Shown here: in pieces, positions 53,803 through 62,837 of the stretch
How the letters are laid out: every line of letters begins with the position of its first letter
How positions within the stretch are numbered: position 1 is the first letter of the stretch
Source: Variovorax sp. 679
GTDB lineage: Bacteria > Pseudomonadota > Gammaproteobacteria > Burkholderiales > Burkholderiaceae_C
Length of the DNA: 64,000 nt
Assembly: GCF_003952185.1 (NCBI RefSeq)
Contig: NZ_RXFS01000004.1
Coordinates: 1-64,000, forward strand
Reading direction: 5' to 3'
Notes under the pieces: generated by a model
Databases searched by the model: none
What the model saw: the letters and a program-made list of their open reading frames with translations, nothing else
Told to the model about the DNA's origin: nothing
Program-made: the position numbers and the translations under genes

Positions 53803-54516
53803 ATGCTCGCGCCGATGAACGAAGACTTCTCCGTGATCTCGGGTACGCAGACGCTGCGCGGCACGATCACGAACAACCTGCCAGGCGATGTGCCTCGTGT
53901 GCTGGCACTGCACGGTGGCGGCCAGTCCTCGCGGCGCGGTATCCAGTACCTTCTCGACGGCATTGCGAACGGCGGCGTGGCCAGCGCATCCTTCGATTTC
54001 TCCGGCCATGGAGAAAGCTCCGGGCAGGTCGAAGGCTCCAGCCTGAACGAACGCATGGCGCAGGCGATGGCCGTGGCCGGCCGCGTGGCGCCGGGGCGTG
54101 CGCTTTCGCTGATCGGCACCAGCATGGGCGGCCACATCGCGTGCTCGCTGATCGAGCGGCTGCAGCCGCCCGCGCTGGTGCTCTTCTGCCCGGCGGCCTA
54201 TGTGGCCCAGGCGCAGGACGCGCCTTTCGGGCCGCGCTTCCAGCACATCCTGCGCTCGACCGTGGACTACGCGAGTTCGCCCGCGTTCGATGCGATCGAA
54301 GGCTACGAAGGCCGCCTGCTGCTGGTGTACGGAACGGCGGACGCGGTGATCCCCGCGCAGGTCCTCGACCAGTACGAGCGCAGGGCCCGCAAGGCGAAGT
54401 CCGTCGAGGTCGTGCGGCTCGACGGCGCGGGGCACAAGCTGCACGACTGGCTCCAGTCGCATCCGCGCGACCATGAGCGGGTGCTCGATGCCGTGCTGCG
54501 AACGCTGACCCCCTGA
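53803..54516 (+). CDS. Alpha/beta hydrolase (237 aa)
   Basis: A compact alpha/beta hydrolase. The oxyanion strand is VLALHGGGQSSRRG (about residue 28), the nucleophile elbow is LIGTSMGGHIA (Ser about 109), the acid is Asp in VYGTADAVIP (about 184) and the histidine lies in LDGAGHKLHD (about 211). All three catalytic residues are present. There is no signal peptide, so it is cytoplasmic. Substrate unknown. It follows the EamA gene by 22 bases and precedes a secreted-protein gene by 37 bases. Confidence 0.88.
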   Translation: MLAPMNEDFSVISGTQTLRGTITNNLPGDVPRVLALHGGGQSSRRGIQYLLDGIANGGVASASFDFSGHGESSGQVEGSSLNERMAQAMAVAGRVAPGRALSLIGTSMGGHIACSLIERLQPPALVLFCPAAYVAQAQDAPFGPRFQHILRSTVDYASSPAFDAIEGYEGRLLLVYGTADAVIPAQVLDQYERRARKAKSVEVVRLDGAGHKLHDWLQSHPRDHERVLDAVLRTLTP

Positions 54517-54553
54517 GCCGGAGACAATCCGCGCCGGGAGGAATCACGTTCAC

Positions 54554-55372
54554 ATGAACTCGAACAAGCAAGGACGACGCGTCGCCCGGCGCGCATGCGT
54601 TATCGCGCTGGCGCTCGCCGGCCTCTCGGCGCACGCCGAACCCGACGCGCCGGCACCGGCGCCACAACAACAACAACCTGCGCAAGCCGCCGCCGAGGCG
54701 CCCGCGGCACCTGTCGCAGCCGCGCCGCCGGCGGCACAGCAGACCCGCCTGCGCTTCAACCGGGGCTTCTACAAGCCCGGCATCGAACAGCTTCGCGTGG
54801 TTCGCCGGGAGGACACGATGGGCAACGTCGCGGGGCAGATTGCCCTGAGCGTCGCGCTGTCGGTCATCGGGGGCGGCGTGAGCATCGGCGCGCAGGGGTT
54901 CTCGAAGGACGATCTCGGCGGCACCACGCTCGAGGCGCTCAAAGGCGATCCGCTGGGTGTCAACCCCGCCATCAGCGAGCTGAACGACGCGCTCGGCAAG
55001 GTCGCCACCGACATCTACCGCAAGCGTGCCGAGGCCGCGTACGCGACGGCGCTGACGGACGGTTCCACGCCCGAGGAGATCGAGGAGGCGCGCAAGGTGC
55101 AGGCGGAGGCCGATACGCCCCTGCATCCGGGGCCCTGGCACCTGGTCTACGAGAACCTGACGGGGTCGGACGAGCTGTTTCGCCTGAAGTTCGGCGCCGA
55201 GCTGGGCCGCGCGGGCTTCATGCGCCCTCCGGCCGCGTGCCTGTACCAGTCGGAGCCGGTCGCATGGAGCCAGTGGCAGGCCGACAACTGGCAGCGGCTG
55301 CGCGAGGAGCGGGCGAAAGCTGTCGCCAGCTGCACCGAGACGCTGGCCGCAACACCCGAGAAGCGCTGGTAA
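54554..55372 (+). CDS. Secreted protein of unknown function (272 aa)
   Basis: A signal peptide (about residues 1-27, ending SAHAE) is followed by an Ala/Pro/Gln-rich linker (about 28-62). The folded region contains LRFNRGFYKPGIEQLRVVR, a hydrophobic segment (IALSVALSVIGGGVSIGAQG) and several charged helices up to PAACLYQSEPVAWSQWQADN. I do not recognise a family. The single internal hydrophobic run suggests it may associate with a membrane or is a buried helix. A GGGAGGA-type site precedes the ATG. It ends 13 bases from the convergent exopolysaccharide operon. Confidence 0.7.
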   Translation: MNSNKQGRRVARRACVIALALAGLSAHAEPDAPAPAPQQQQPAQAAAEAPAAPVAAAPPAAQQTRLRFNRGFYKPGIEQLRVVRREDTMGNVAGQIALSVALSVIGGGVSIGAQGFSKDDLGGTTLEALKGDPLGVNPAISELNDALGKVATDIYRKRAEAAYATALTDGSTPEEIEEARKVQAEADTPLHPGPWHLVYENLTGSDELFRLKFGAELGRAGFMRPPAACLYQSEPVAWSQWQADNWQRLREERAKAVASCTETLAATPEKRW

Positions 55373-55385
55373 GGGTGCCCGTCGG

Positions 55386-56072
55386 CTAAGCGGCGCGGAA
55401 CGTCCCCGCAGCCGGATGGTGGTTCAGCTGCTTCAGCCTGAGCTCGTCATCGGCATAGAGGATGGCGAAGGCCCTGTGCTTCTCGTCCAGGTTCAAGCCG
55501 GAGCCGGCATGGTGCAAGGCCCGGCAGTTGAAGGCCACCACGTCGCCCGGGTCCATCTCGTAACCCACGATGTCGAAGGCACCGCGGTTGGCCTCGATGT
55601 CGGGAAGCTGGGGCTCGTCGTCGTCCGGCGGCGCGGGCTTGCTGCTGCCGCCTCGCCTGTATCCGGTCTTCCAGAGGTGCGAGCCGCGCACCACCTCGAT
55701 CGCGCTCTCGCGCGGCATGTGGTCCACAGGCATCCACACGCGCACGACGCGATGGCTGTCCGCGAGTCCGCAGGAGGTGTCCTGGTGCCAGGGCGTGCCG
55801 GCCGCCACCGCGCTTTTGTCCTTGTCGAAGAGCTGGTTGCAGATCCAGCGCGGCCGCCGCGTGACGGTCAGCTGCCCGGCAATTTCGCCGGCGCCCGATT
55901 CGGACACGACGTGCTGCAGCAGCGTGCCGTTGCGCTGCTGCTCGACGCCGTCCAGCGCCCGACGTATCCACTCGGGCGAGATGATCCTGCGCAGGCACAC
56001 GACGCCGTCCCTCAGGAAGCGGAGGCGCTCGTCGAAGCTCACGCTGCGAAGCAGTGGTTGGCTGATGCTCAT
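55386..56072 (-). CDS. Phytanoyl-CoA dioxygenase (PhyH)-family protein (228 aa)
   Basis: A non-haem iron, 2-oxoglutarate-dependent oxygenase. Iron ligands His96 and Asp98 are in TPWHQDTSC; the second histidine is His187 or His188 in CRALHHAGSG; and Arg200 in EKHRAFAI would bind 2-oxoglutarate. Length is a little short of the family but the core is complete. It is the last gene of the minus-strand exopolysaccharide unit, 32 bases after the flippase. It may hydroxylate a sugar or lipid part of the product; this is inference. The ATG at 56072 has a GGAGGAAA site. Confidence 0.82.
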   Translation of the reverse strand: MSISQPLLRSVSFDERLRFLRDGVVCLRRIISPEWIRRALDGVEQQRNGTLLQHVVSESGAGEIAGQLTVTRRPRWICNQLFDKDKSAVAAGTPWHQDTSCGLADSHRVVRVWMPVDHMPRESAIEVVRGSHLWKTGYRRGGSSKPAPPDDDEPQLPDIEANRGAFDIVGYEMDPGDVVAFNCRALHHAGSGLNLDEKHRAFAILYADDELRLKQLNHHPAAGTFRAA

Positions 56073-56104
56073 CGGGATTTCCTCCGGAACCGGCGCACCC
56101 GGCT

Positions 56105-57340
56105 TCAGGCGCGTTGCTCCCCGTTCGCCCGCATCAGGAAGAACAGCCAGGCGATCATCAGCGAGGCCATGCAGGCGAAGCCCCACGTCATGGCGTGGAC
56201 GGTCTGGATGTAGGAGACGGGCGTCCCGGCCGCGAGCATCGCGATGGCGAACACCACCGCGCCGACGACCGAGCACAGCAGAAGGGCGCCCGGCCGCGAT
56301 GCCGCCCTGAAGCCGGTGCGCAGGCACATCGTCAGGCCGAAGATCGCAGGCGCGTAGAAGAAGGGCGAGAAGTCCATCCCCTTGTAGTTCGCGCCGAAGG
56401 CCAGCACCACGAGGCGCGGCCCCAGCAGGCCCAGCACCACGCCCACGGCCTGCGCGACCAGGAACCCGAGCAGCACGAAGCCGGCGAAGTCGCGGAAGGA
56501 CTTCTTCCTTTGCGCCTCCTGTGCCGACTTCCAGTTCGCCGCCAGTTGCGGCAACAGGTAGTAGCCCAGCGCCGACAGCACGTACTGCATCGGCAGCAGG
56601 AAGGTGATGTAGATCTTGAGCAGCCCGCCCTGCTCGGCGTCGGCCGAGGAGCCCAGCAGCAGGATGGCGCCGCCCGTCATGATCCAGCTCATGAACTGCG
56701 AGAGGCTGGCCTTCCAGCCGTAGCCCATCGATTCCCTGACCGTCAGCCCCTGCGCATCCCTTGCCGCCGGCAGCGGGAGCACCGTGTTTTTCACATTGCC
56801 CAGCACAAGGAAGAGAAACGGGATCTGCAGAACGGAAACCAGCAGCAGCGCCTCCTTCCAGCTCGCCGGCCTTTCGGCGCCCAGCACGACGACATAGCCC
56901 GCCGCGATCAGCACGCCCGAGATGCAGAGCACGCCGTAGCGCCGCCCCGCGAGCAGCAGGGTGCGCGAGATCCAGAAGATCTCGTAGCCCACGATGAGGG
57001 CCGCGCCCACCCATTGCACCTGCCCCGGAAAGGCCGCGACCTGCCAGGCCAGGTAGCCCAGAAGGGAGAACAGGACCACCAGCGTCCAAGCCAGCCACGC
57101 GGCGGACCGGTCCGTGTAGTAGCGCCTGATGAGCAGGGGCTCGTGCACCATCGCCATGTGCAGGATGTACTGGAAGCTGACCACCGCCAGGAAGGCGGAG
57201 GCCAGGCCGAAGTCGGAGGGCGAGAGCACGCGGGCCAGCGCGAAGCTCAGCAGCAGCTGGCTGGCGCTGTAGATGCACTGGTCGGCAACGGCGTAGATCG
57301 GACCGCCGAGGCGTTTCCCGAGACCTGAAAGGCGCGTCAT
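56105..57340 (-). CDS. Wzx-like oligosaccharide flippase (411 aa)
   Basis: About twelve membrane helices of the polysaccharide-export MATE-like fold. The N-terminus reads YAVADQCIYSASQLLLSFAL, ARVLSPSDFGLASAF, typical of flippases that move lipid-linked repeat units across the inner membrane. Later helices such as FVLLGFLVAQAVGVVLG follow. Length is normal. The ATG at 57340 lies five bases after the glycosidase stop, so the genes are coupled. It partners the Wzy-like polymerase at 60853 in a Wzx/Wzy-type route. Confidence 0.85.
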   Translation of the reverse strand: MTRLSGLGKRLGGPIYAVADQCIYSASQLLLSFALARVLSPSDFGLASAFLAVVSFQYILHMAMVHEPLLIRRYYTDRSAAWLAWTLVVLFSLLGYLAWQVAAFPGQVQWVGAALIVGYEIFWISRTLLLAGRRYGVLCISGVLIAAGYVVVLGAERPASWKEALLLVSVLQIPFLFLVLGNVKNTVLPLPAARDAQGLTVRESMGYGWKASLSQFMSWIMTGGAILLLGSSADAEQGGLLKIYITFLLPMQYVLSALGYYLLPQLAANWKSAQEAQRKKSFRDFAGFVLLGFLVAQAVGVVLGLLGPRLVVLAFGANYKGMDFSPFFYAPAIFGLTMCLRTGFRAASRPGALLLCSVVGAVVFAIAMLAAGTPVSYIQTVHAMTWGFACMASLMIAWLFFLMRANGEQRA

Positions 57341-57345
57341 TCCGG

Positions 57346-58620
57346 CTAGTCCGATATCGAAAGCAGAACAGGACTGGAGCTCGCCCCGACGGTGAACCCG
57401 TCTCCCGAGCGGCTGCCGCAACTGCCTTCGCGCATCCGGGGAAAGAAGTCGACGCGCGTGCACTTCTTCGCACCGTTCGCAGGGACCGACACGGTCTTCT
57501 CGCCGCCCTGCGTCCACACCACGTGCAGCAACGACTGGCCGCGGCGCAGCACCAGCCGGCTCGCGCCGCCGGCATCCTGGTACGACACCTTCTGCGAGTG
57601 CCGCGCGATCTTGAGGAATTCGGTGAGCGCCGAGTAGGCCTCCTTCTTCTCGCCGGTCTTCGACTTGAGGCCGAAGTTGTCTTCCTTCGAGAAGTAGGAG
57701 TCGCCCCGGTCGCGCCACGAATAGAGGTTCAGCAGCCTGATGCCCGCGGCGGCGTTGATCAGGTACTCCCGGAAGATCAGCGAAGCCTGCGCACCCTGGT
57801 TGCGCACTGGCATGTACGAGGCGTAGCCCCACTCCGAGGCGACGATGCCGGTCTTGTTCAGCTGGCGCCGGTCGAGCTGCACGCGCAGCTTCTCGTAGTC
57901 GGCCAGCGCCGTCTCGGGCACCGATCGGTAGGGGTGGATCGAGATGTCCGTCAGGCAGTCGCTCCTGGCGGCCGAGACGAAGGCGTCTTCCAGTTCGGGA
58001 GGAACCTTGCCGTTGCTGCCGCCGACGAAGGGCAGCTTCGCGAAGCCGAAGCCGACGATGATGTCCGGCCTGATCTGCCGCTGCGCCAGCCTGCTGCAAA
58101 GCGCCGACGAGGCCGCACCGAACTCCGGCACCAGGTCGGGCCGCAGGAAGGTCTTGTGGTCCGGCTCGTTCCAGATTTCCCAGACGGCGACGTCGGCCGA
58201 ATGCGCCTTGATGAAGTCGCTCGCGAAGTCGGCGAACAGGCTTTCCCTGCTGCCCCCATCGCGCAGGTCGCCCGGCTCATGGCCCCAGATCTCCTTGCCG
58301 CCGAACAGCGTCACGATGGCGTCCAGCCTGGCCTTGCGAACGCGCTGGATGAGCTTCGGATAGTCGATCAGGGTGGGGTTGACGCTCTTCAGCGGAGGCC
58401 GCACGCCAAACCGCACGAGCTCGAAACCCGACGCGCGGATCTCGCGCAGGTCGTCGTCGGTGATGGTCGCCGGGTCGATCTGCACGCTCAGCGCGACCGG
58501 GTACTCCGTGTTCAGGGTGCCGATGCCCCGCGCGCCGGCCGGGCCGGCCGATGCGGCTGCCAGGAGCAGGGCGCCCAGCCAGCCCGCGAGCCTGCGGGCG
58601 AGGGGATGGGAGGTCTTCAT
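57346..58620 (-). CDS. Secreted glycoside hydrolase, PslG/GH39-like (424 aa)
   Basis: A signal peptide (about residues 1-31) leads a TIM-barrel glycosidase. The acid/base glutamate is E152 in WEIWNEPD and the nucleophile is E263 in GIVASEWGY, both in good context. The start of the barrel reads FELVRFGVRPPL. The C-terminal roughly 90 residues are a beta domain. In other exopolysaccharide operons such enzymes (PslG type) trim or release polymer in the periplasm. The gene overlaps the glycosyltransferase by four bases. The family assignment is from motifs only and could be another clan-A glycosidase. Confidence 0.8.
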   Translation of the reverse strand: MKTSHPLARRLAGWLGALLLAAASAGPAGARGIGTLNTEYPVALSVQIDPATITDDDLREIRASGFELVRFGVRPPLKSVNPTLIDYPKLIQRVRKARLDAIVTLFGGKEIWGHEPGDLRDGGSRESLFADFASDFIKAHSADVAVWEIWNEPDHKTFLRPDLVPEFGAASSALCSRLAQRQIRPDIIVGFGFAKLPFVGGSNGKVPPELEDAFVSAARSDCLTDISIHPYRSVPETALADYEKLRVQLDRRQLNKTGIVASEWGYASYMPVRNQGAQASLIFREYLINAAAGIRLLNLYSWRDRGDSYFSKEDNFGLKSKTGEKKEAYSALTEFLKIARHSQKVSYQDAGGASRLVLRRGQSLLHVVWTQGGEKTVSVPANGAKKCTRVDFFPRMREGSCGSRSGDGFTVGASSSPVLLSISD

Positions 58621-59687
58621 GGCAGCACCGACTCCTTGTACAGGTCGACGATGGCCGTGTTCATGCGCTGCGAGGTGAACTTCTCCTCGAAGATCCTTCG
58701 CCCCGTCTGGCCCATCTGCCGCAGGGTGTGCTCGGGCATGCGGTCGATCTCGCGCAGCATCTGGTCGATGTGGTCCAGCTCGAAGAGCCGGCCGCTGCGG
58801 TCGTTCTCGACGATGTCGACCAGGCCGCCCACGGCGGATGCGAACACGGCCTTGCTCCTGGCCATCGCCTCGACCGCGACAAGCCCGAAGCCTTCCCAGC
58901 GCGACGGAACGATGATGGCGTCGCAGGACTGGTAGACCGCGTCGAGCGCGTCCTTCTCGAGCCAGCCCTTGAACTCGACGCGCTCGGGTTGCGCGAGCTG
59001 GAGGTCCTTGCGCACCGCGTCGCCGACCACGATCAGCCTGAAGTCGGGCCGCACCCTGGCGTAGGCATCGAGCAGCAGGTCGATGCCCTTCTGCCGGTCG
59101 AGCCGGCCGACGAAGAGGATCGTGCGCGGTGCCGCTTCGCCGTCGCGAAGCGGCAGGCGGGCCGGCGCGGGGCTCACGGAATCGATCCCGTTGGGAATGC
59201 AGGTGCACCGCCGGATGCCCGATTTCGACGCGATCCGCACCTCGTGGCGGCTGATGCAGATGATGGCGTCGCTGCGCGAGGACAGCAGCCGCTCGATCCA
59301 GCGGTAGGCCGACTTCTTGTAGCGCGACGCGGCCTGGTCGAAGGCCCAGCCGTGGGAGCAATAGACGATCTTCACCTCGCTCGGTATCTGGCCGAGCAGG
59401 GCCATCGAGCGCACGATGCCGCCCGCGATCGAGCTGTGCAGGTGCAGCACCGAGGGCCGCTCCGTCTCGATGATCTTCTTCACTCGCGCGGCATAGCCCA
59501 CCAGCGACAGCGGGCTGCGCGCGGTGGGCACCACGTGGGCGCTCTCGGGGTTCAGCCAGTCGACGTTGCCGGGCAGGATGAACTTCACCTGGCTGATTTC
59601 CGGCGAGTTGCGCTGGAAGTTCGAAACGATCCGGAGATAGGTCTCCAGTCCGCCCTTGAGCGTTTCCGCGACGTGCAGGACTTTCAT
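58617..59687 (-). CDS. Glycosyltransferase family 4 (356 aa)
   Basis: A GT-B glycosyltransferase of family 4. The N-terminal half starts MKVLHVAETLKGGLETYLRI and includes SVLHLHSSIAGGI. The C-terminal nucleotide-sugar domain has TILFVGRLDRQKGIDLLLDA and the characteristic PSRWEGFGLVAVEAMARSK with its EGFGLVAVE catalytic motif. It probably adds one sugar to the lipid-linked repeat on the cytoplasmic face. It is the only classical glycosyltransferase seen here apart from the priming enzyme. The start is 17 bases after the pyruvyl transferase gene. Confidence 0.92.
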   Translation of the reverse strand: MKVLHVAETLKGGLETYLRIVSNFQRNSPEISQVKFILPGNVDWLNPESAHVVPTARSPLSLVGYAARVKKIIETERPSVLHLHSSIAGGIVRSMALLGQIPSEVKIVYCSHGWAFDQAASRYKKSAYRWIERLLSSRSDAIICISRHEVRIASKSGIRRCTCIPNGIDSVSPAPARLPLRDGEAAPRTILFVGRLDRQKGIDLLLDAYARVRPDFRLIVVGDAVRKDLQLAQPERVEFKGWLEKDALDAVYQSCDAIIVPSRWEGFGLVAVEAMARSKAVFASAVGGLVDIVENDRSGRLFELDHIDQMLREIDRMPEHTLRQMGQTGRRIFEEKFTSQRMNTAIVDLYKESVLP

Positions 59688-59704
59688 GGGATTCACTCCT
59701 CGGG

Positions 59705-60856
59705 TCAGATCAATGCGTGGGTTCCGGCGATGACGGCGGACTGCAGCTCGTGCAGCCGCTCGCGGTCGTTGCGTGCCTGGAGCAGCGCCAGCACGGAGGC
59801 CTTCAGCTCGTCGTGCCGCGGCGAGAGGCCGAACAGGTGCTGGGTGCGGTTCGTGAGCTGGAAGAAGGACTCGACCTTCTTGTCCCAATTCATTCCGATG
59901 GACGGAATGCCCAGGCTGTAGGCGACGATGTTCGCGTGCAGCCTGTGGGCGGCGATGCAGGAGCAGGCGCTGATCAGCGTGACGAGGTCGTCGGGGCGCT
60001 TCGGAACCGCGAACGAGAAGTTCTGCGCCGTCGCGCGCGAGGAAATCTCGGCCAGGACCTTGTTGTCCTCCGCCGCGCCGTTCGTGAAGTACAGCACCCG
60101 GGCGCCTTCGGCCTGCAGCGCTTCGGCCAGGCCCGAGAAGAAATCCGCCGAGCCGACGGCGCGCGTGCTGCCGTACTCCGAATTCATCACCAGGGCATCG
60201 AGGCTGCTGACGCAGATGCCGACGTCCCACTTCTTCTCCGGCGAGAGCTCTTCCGAGAAGGCGCTTGCGCAGACCAGCGCCGGGTCGGGAACCACGCTGA
60301 TCCGGCTGCGCGGAATGCGGAAGAAGGCGTGCAGGTTGTTCGCCGAGTCCACGTCGCGCGTGGCGTAGAAGACGGGCGCGGCGTTCTGGAGGAACTTGCC
60401 CACGAGCAGCTTTCCCCAGAACGACCACCTGGCCGTGACCCCGACCGACACCACCGCCACCTTCTTCCCGCGCAGCAGCCTGCCGAGGAAGAAGAGCTTC
60501 GACGGGAAGTTCAGCGCCACGTCGCAGAAGAGCTGGCCGCCGCCGATGATGACGAGGTCGGCATCGGCCACCGCTGCCTGCCACTGCCTGCGCCAGCCCA
60601 GCAGGTAGTTCTTGAGGCAGTACGCGAAAACGATTGCGGAACGCAGCAGGGAAGGGAGCTTCTGGAAGACACCGAACGCGCCGCCGCCGCGCAGGTTGGC
60701 TTCGTCGAATGCGACGCGCCCGGCGATGTCGAGGAACTCGACCTTCACGCCCGGGTACTTCATGTCCGCGATGTGGGCGAGCGATGCCGCGATGACGCCG
60801 TCGCCCAGGTTGTCGCTGAACGGCACGGCGCAAATAAGGATTTTTTTCATCTTCAT
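59705..60856 (-). CDS. Polysaccharide pyruvyl transferase family protein (383 aa)
   Basis: This family adds a pyruvate ketal to a sugar in exopolysaccharides. The chain begins ILICAVPFSDNLGDGVIAAS and contains LVIIGGGQLFCDVALNFP, VSVGVTARWSFWG and the family motif SCIAAHRLHANIVAYSLGIP. Length is normal. The start (MKMKK) overlaps the stop of the polymerase gene by four bases (60853-60856), and a start at the second Met (60850) is also possible. Pyruvate would give the polymer negative charge. Confidence 0.9.
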   Translation of the reverse strand: MKMKKILICAVPFSDNLGDGVIAASLAHIADMKYPGVKVEFLDIAGRVAFDEANLRGGGAFGVFQKLPSLLRSAIVFAYCLKNYLLGWRRQWQAAVADADLVIIGGGQLFCDVALNFPSKLFFLGRLLRGKKVAVVSVGVTARWSFWGKLLVGKFLQNAAPVFYATRDVDSANNLHAFFRIPRSRISVVPDPALVCASAFSEELSPEKKWDVGICVSSLDALVMNSEYGSTRAVGSADFFSGLAEALQAEGARVLYFTNGAAEDNKVLAEISSRATAQNFSFAVPKRPDDLVTLISACSCIAAHRLHANIVAYSLGIPSIGMNWDKKVESFFQLTNRTQHLFGLSPRHDELKASVLALLQARNDRERLHELQSAVIAGTHALI

Positions 60857-61935
60857 CTCGGAATTGGTTTGTTCTCGGACACCTTGATGGCAATGAGGTA
60901 AAGCATCACGGAGGTCAAATGCCTGGTGAAGCTTCCGAGATCGGGTTCGAATATCAATTGCACGAGGATGTGCGCAATGAACAGGCTGCCGAAGAACCGG
61001 GGCTCGAAGCGCTCCGGCTCCCGTTTCGATTTTTTCTTCGCCTTGTAGAGAATGATCAGCATGGCGGCGATCATCAATTGCATGAATGCGTCGCTCGGCG
61101 TCTGGAAGTAGAGAACGGGCGTGATCAGCACCGTCGCCGCATAGACGTAATTCACCAGGAAGCCAGGGCCGGTGGCGGGCGACGCGATATTGGTGAAGGC
61201 CGTGCGGTTGTCGCTGCCGATCTGCTCCGCATAGGCATTGGAGGTATCGCGGGGCGATTGCAGGGTCTGCAGGAGACTGGAAGGTGCCGCCAGAATTGCG
61301 CCGGCGACCACGATTGCGGCCAGGACGTGGTATTTGAGCGGGCGCCGCCAGAGGTAATGGACGATGAAGAATACGCCGACGATCAGCAAATAGTAATTCC
61401 GGACGAAAACCCCGTAGATCGCATAAAGGCCGAGAAAAGCCCCGACGGTGAGAAATCTGGAAGTCCGGAAATAGATCGTCGTCACGGTGATGCACATGGT
61501 CATGATGAGCACCACCGTCTCCTTCGACGGAGCGAACATGTTCAGCATGATGCAGGGCGCGATCAGCAGAAGCCGCGAGAAGAAATCGCCGGCCTTGCGG
61601 ATGTTGCGCGTTGCAAAGAAAAGAAAGATCGCGCTGCTGATGCAGGTGAAGACGTCGAGATTGTTCGACCCGATGATGCTGAAGAGGGCGGCCGTGACGG
61701 CGAACGAATTGTCCATTTCGTCCGTTCCGCCGTAATTCAGGATCTCGAGAATCTTTGCCGAGTCGACGCTCCATTTCTCGGGAAGCATTTCCCGGAAATA
61801 CGCATAGATGATCACGTACACGAACACGATCAGCACCCCGGCAATCGAGTACTGGTTGAAGCGGCGCGTGCCTCTTCTTATTGTTGTTGTTCGTGCAGTC
61901 GCGGCCGGACCTGGAATGGCGTGGCTCATCCGCAT
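60853..61935 (-). CDS. Wzy-like polysaccharide polymerase (360 aa)
   Basis: A multi-pass membrane protein with about nine or ten helices (SIAGVLIVFVYVIIYAYF, TVVLIMTMCITVTTIYF, YYLLIVGVFFIVHYLW) and a large outer loop near residues 215-245. Its place between the priming transferase and pyruvyl transferase genes fits the O-antigen/EPS polymerase, a family too divergent to confirm by motif. Base composition is clearly lower in G+C than the neighbouring genes, as is common for such genes after transfer. The ATG at 61935 has only a weak site, and ATG 61929 is possible. Confidence 0.75.
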   Translation of the reverse strand: MRMSHAIPGPAATARTTTIRRGTRRFNQYSIAGVLIVFVYVIIYAYFREMLPEKWSVDSAKILEILNYGGTDEMDNSFAVTAALFSIIGSNNLDVFTCISSAIFLFFATRNIRKAGDFFSRLLLIAPCIMLNMFAPSKETVVLIMTMCITVTTIYFRTSRFLTVGAFLGLYAIYGVFVRNYYLLIVGVFFIVHYLWRRPLKYHVLAAIVVAGAILAAPSSLLQTLQSPRDTSNAYAEQIGSDNRTAFTNIASPATGPGFLVNYVYAATVLITPVLYFQTPSDAFMQLMIAAMLIILYKAKKKSKREPERFEPRFFGSLFIAHILVQLIFEPDLGSFTRHLTSVMLYLIAIKVSENKPIPR

Positions 61936-62012
61936 GTGGATTCCAATCCGATCATTTCCAAAGCGAAAGAAAGTCTGTCCGGCCTTGCGGCGTGGACTCC
62001 GTGGAGGGCGAA

Positions 62013-62033
62013 CCCCGGCCGAACCGGCCGGGG
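62013..62033 (-). terminator. Perfect GC hairpin between wzy-like and priming transferase genes
   Basis: CCCCGGCC-GAACC-GGCCGGGG, eight perfect pairs, lies 25 bases after the priming-transferase stop on the minus strand. No T-run follows. It may slow transcription or protect the upstream mRNA rather than fully stop it. Confidence 0.4.
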
Positions 62034-62057
62034 CCGGTCATCCGTGGCCGGCGAGAT

Positions 62058-62837
62058 TCAGCGCGACCCGTGACCGGCGGCAACCACCCAGATGGTCCTG
62101 AAGAAGATGTCCACGTCCCTCGACACGGAGAGGGTTTCGACATACCTCACGTCGAGCGCGACACGCGCGTTGTAGGTCAGCTGATTGCGTCCGCTGACCT
62201 GCCAGAGGCCGGTGATTCCGGGCCGGACGGCGCAGTAATGCGACCAGTCCTGGCCGTAGAGCTCCTTCTGTTCCAGCATGCAGGGGCGAGGGCCGATCAG
62301 GCTCATGTCGCCCACCAGCACGTTCCAGAATTGCGGCAATTCGTCCAGGCTCGTCTTGCGGATGAATTTGCCGAAAGGAGTGATGCGCGGGTCGTCATCC
62401 AGCTTCTGGTATTCGTCCCATTGCCGGCGCGCCTCGGGGTTGTTCTTCAGGTGCTCCTCGAGCACCTGGGCCGAATTGGCGATCATCGAGCGGAATTTGT
62501 AGAACCTGAATACCCGCCCGTCTTTTCCGTAGCGCGGCTGGTAATAAAGGACCGGGGCGCCGGAGCTGATCATCACGAAGAGCCCGATCAGCACGAACAG
62601 CCAGCCGAAGGCGGCGAAGAAGAACAATGCGGCTGCGATATCCACAGACCTTTTTCCGGCGCGCAGAATGGCCGGATGTCGGATTCCATTCCTCGAGCCG
62701 CCGCGGGACATTCCTCCATTTGCATCCGGAATGTCCCAGCCTTGCGGCACCAGCGATTCTTCCGGACGGAGATTTCCCATGGGATTTCTCCATCCGGATT
62801 TGAAGCGCGACAAGATTTCCCGTCGAAATACCTTCAT
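62058..62837 (-). CDS. Exopolysaccharide glycosyl-phosphotransferase, WbaP/UndPP type (259 aa)
   Basis: This is the priming enzyme that moves a sugar-1-phosphate onto undecaprenyl phosphate. One membrane helix (KRSVDIAAALFFFAAFGWLF, about residue 65) is followed by the catalytic domain with FRFYKFRSM, TSLDELPQFWNVL, SLIGPRP and PGITGLWQVSGRN. It is the short form without the N-terminal multi-helix region. I chose the ATG at 62837 (MKVFRREILSRFKSG) because AGGAAAGG precedes it; an in-frame ATG at 62876 would add 13 residues. It lies downstream of the chain-length gene across an AT-rich gap. Confidence 0.93.
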   Translation of the reverse strand: MKVFRREILSRFKSGWRNPMGNLRPEESLVPQGWDIPDANGGMSRGGSRNGIRHPAILRAGKRSVDIAAALFFFAAFGWLFVLIGLFVMISSGAPVLYYQPRYGKDGRVFRFYKFRSMIANSAQVLEEHLKNNPEARRQWDEYQKLDDDPRITPFGKFIRKTSLDELPQFWNVLVGDMSLIGPRPCMLEQKELYGQDWSHYCAVRPGITGLWQVSGRNQLTYNARVALDVRYVETLSVSRDVDIFFRTIWVVAAGHGSR

